A DNA stretch of 6,296 nt. Source: Clostridia bacterium. Its GTDB lineage: Bacteria > Bacillota > Clostridia > Christensenellales > CAG-138. The stretch is from assembly GCA_017435185.1 (NCBI GenBank), contig JAFSFN010000171.1:1-6296 (forward strand). The letters are read 5' to 3'. The notes beneath the pieces were generated by a model that was not told where the DNA came from, did no database searches, and saw only the letters and a program-made list of their open reading frames with translations. Positions 4,828-6,296 of this stretch are shown here, one piece after another. The stretch's first letter is position 1. Each line of letters begins with the position of its first letter. Position numbers and translations under genes: made by a program.

Positions 4828-6296
4828 ATGAAAAATAAAAGATATATTTCTCTGTTTATGGCGCTTATCATGTGCATGAGCCTGCTTTTGCCATGCTTGA
4901 GTACGAGTGCCTCCGAAGAAAAAGAATTCGGTAATCTCAAATATGAAGTGGTAGACGGAAGCTATGTAAAAATAACGGGTTATATCGGCGCTGCGGCAAA
5001 TATTACAATACCCTCTGAAATTGAAGGCCTTCCGGTAAAGGAAATAGGCAATGAGGCTTTTTGCTGGTATGAGGCATTGAAGAGTATAACAATACCTGAC
5101 GGCATAACTGCTATAGGCGATTTTGCATTCATTCGTTGCATTGCTTTATCAACGATTGTTATACCTGACAGCGTAACGTCAATAGGCGAATATGCTTTTT
5201 CGTTTTGCAGTGCTTTAACGAATCTGCAATTGGGAAAAAATATTAAAACAATAGGTGATTTTGCGTTTCGCGGTTGCTATAAATTGCCGAGCGTAAATAT
5301 ACCCGACAGCGTAGTTAAAATAGGCAATTATGCCTTCAATGAATGCAGTGAATTGTCAAGTGTAAACATACCCGACAGTGTAACTGCTATAGGGGGTTCT
5401 GCTTTTTCTTATTGTTTATCTCTCGCAAGTATAACAATACCTGAAAGCGTGATGTTAATATCCGATTATGCGTTTTATGCATGCCCTTCCCTGAAAAACA
5501 TCGAGGTGGCGGAGAATAATCCGAATTATTGTGACATAGACGGTGTGCTGTTTAATAAAAATAAGCAAACCATAGTGCAGTATCCTGCCGGCAGAAGTAA
5601 CAATACCTATGCAATCCCCGACAGCGTAACTGCTGTAGGCAACGGTGCGTTTCGTGATGCAAAGGCACTGACAAGCATGGAAATACCCGAAAATGTAACA
5701 AATATCGGTAATTATGCCTTCAAAGAATGTGACAATTTGGAACAAATAGTGATACTTGACAATGTGACCGAAATAGGCAGTAAAGAAGTCTTTTACGGCT
5801 GCGAAAAGGTTACGGTGTACGGAATGAGCGGCTCGTGCGCTCAAAACTATGCAAATGAGAACGACATTCCGTTTATAGCGCTTGATGCGCCTGAGGCAAC
5901 GCCTACACCAACACCTACGGCAACGCCTACACCAACACCTACGGCAACGCCTACACCAACACCTACGGCAACGCCTGCACCAACACCTACGGCAACGCCT
6001 ACACCAACACCTACGGCAACTCCGACACCAACACCTACGGCAACGCCTACACCAACACCTACGGCAACACCTACGGCAACGCCGACGGAAACTCCTACAG
6101 AAACACCGACAGAAACTCCGACAGAAACACCGACACAAACACCGACACAAACGCCGACGGAAACACCGACAGAAACTCCGACGGAAACTCCGACAGAAAC
6201 TCCTACACAAACGCCGACGGAAACTCCGACAGAAACTCCGACGGAAACACCGACACAAACGCCGACGGAAACTCCGACAGAAACACCGACACAAAC
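4828..6296 (+). CDS. Secreted BspA-type leucine-rich-repeat protein with Thr-Pro repeat tract (3' partial)
   Basis: The frame is open from the ATG at 4828 to the window end (489 codons, no stop), so the C-terminus is missing. Residues 1-29 form a Sec signal peptide: MKNKR, then a hydrophobic core, with likely cleavage after TSA. The Cys at 23 follows Pro and is not a lipobox. Residues about 59-353 are LRR_5 repeats of 23 residues with the pattern IPDSVTxIGxYAFxxC, including units at 87, 110, 133, 156, 179, 202, 262, 284 and 307. The family's characteristic insert (NPNYCDIDGVLFNKN, 231-245) falls between units, and SGSCAQNYANENDIPFIAL (334-352) caps the domain. From residue 357 on the chain is a Thr-Pro tract of the ATPT, ETPT and QTPT type. 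BspA-like proteins are usually surface-exposed and bind proteins or glycans. The tract probably spans or extends from the cell wall. Any anchor, sortase motif or second domain lies beyond the window. Confidence 0.9.
   Translation, partial: MKNKRYISLFMALIMCMSLLLPCLSTSASEEKEFGNLKYEVVDGSYVKITGYIGAAANITIPSEIEGLPVKEIGNEAFCWYEALKSITIPDGITAIGDFAFIRCIALSTIVIPDSVTSIGEYAFSFCSALTNLQLGKNIKTIGDFAFRGCYKLPSVNIPDSVVKIGNYAFNECSELSSVNIPDSVTAIGGSAFSYCLSLASITIPESVMLISDYAFYACPSLKNIEVAENNPNYCDIDGVLFNKNKQTIVQYPAGRSNNTYAIPDSVTAVGNGAFRDAKALTSMEIPENVTNIGNYAFKECDNLEQIVILDNVTEIGSKEVFYGCEKVTVYGMSGSCAQNYANENDIPFIALDAPEATPTPTPTATPTPTPTATPTPTPTATPAPTPTATPTPTPTATPTPTPTATPTPTPTATPTATPTETPTETPTETPTETPTQTPTQTPTETPTETPTETPTETPTQTPTETPTETPTETPTQTPTETPTETPTQ
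5896..6063 (+). repeat. Seven 24-bp tandem repeats coding for ATPTPTPT
   Basis: Seven consecutive 24-base units with the pattern GCAACGCCTACACCAACACC plus TACG run in frame with the LRR gene. Five are identical. The fourth has GCA in place of ACA (giving ATPAPTPT), and the sixth has two synonymous third-base changes. Near-identity at the DNA level points to recent unit duplication, and since 24 is a multiple of three, copy-number change would keep the frame. Confidence 0.95.
6064..6296 (+). repeat. 12-bp tandem repeats coding for (A/E/Q)TPT, continuing past the window
   Basis: Nineteen full 12-base units and a partial one follow the 24-bp array. The first residue of each unit shifts from Ala (two units) to Glu (thirteen) and Gln (four), while Thr-Pro-Thr is constant. 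Third bases vary among units (ACA/ACT/ACG, CCG/CCT), so this part looks older or under less recent homogenisation than the 24-bp part. The array is cut by the window end, so its full length is unknown. Confidence 0.95.

Noticed and set aside
5455..6294. A 279-residue minus-strand frame rich in Cys and Arg
   Set aside because: It is the antisense shadow of the Thr-Pro repeats and LRR domain. The Cys/Arg periodicity simply mirrors the tandem repeat, and the sense frame has a signal peptide, ribosome binding site and known domain.

Overview
The window looks like a chromosomal segment of a low-to-moderate G+C Gram-positive anaerobe of the Clostridia, plausibly in the Ruminococcus/Oscillospiraceae area. 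This rests on three things: the trmK–nif3–zinc-ribbon–rnpB gene order, an A-type RNase P RNA, and a secreted BspA-like leucine-rich-repeat protein with a Thr-Pro-rich linker. The species cannot be named from sequence alone.

Layout. Positions 1-290 hold no convincing gene. They contain a run of inverted repeats, two exact 20-bp direct repeats, a bidirectional-looking terminator, and a pair of palindromes. The minus strand then carries, in transcription order from right to left: trmK (2893 to 2171), a Nif3-like metal protein gene (2155 to 1391), a coiled-coil zinc-ribbon protein gene (1368 to 652) and rnpB (about 632 to 294). Gaps are 15, 22 and 19 bases, so the three proteins almost certainly form one operon that reads into rnpB. 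rnpB may also have its own promoter inside the last codons of the zinc-ribbon gene. A divergent promoter pair separates this block from a plus-strand gene for a DUF1461/TIGR01906 membrane protein (3026-3724), a family that includes the lipoprotein transacylase Lit. A shared hairpin terminator lies between that gene and the convergent folD (4639 to 3785). A second divergent promoter region (4640-4827) precedes a large plus-strand gene starting at 4828. It encodes an exported protein with LRR_5 (BspA-type) repeats followed by a long Thr-Pro repeat tract, and it is still open at the end of the window.

How the genes fit together. The left operon is housekeeping RNA metabolism: a tRNA m1A22 methyltransferase and RNase P RNA, with two widely conserved but poorly defined partners. 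folD supplies one-carbon folate intermediates. The DUF1461 and LRR genes are single-gene cell-envelope units. No phage, CRISPR, transposase or defence genes are visible.

Most of the window is ordinary core genome. The parts most worth a second look are the repeat-dense left flank, the two-stage Thr-Pro repeat in the LRR gene, the Lit-family membrane protein, and the trmK start correction. I did not find convincing evidence of an undescribed multi-gene system.
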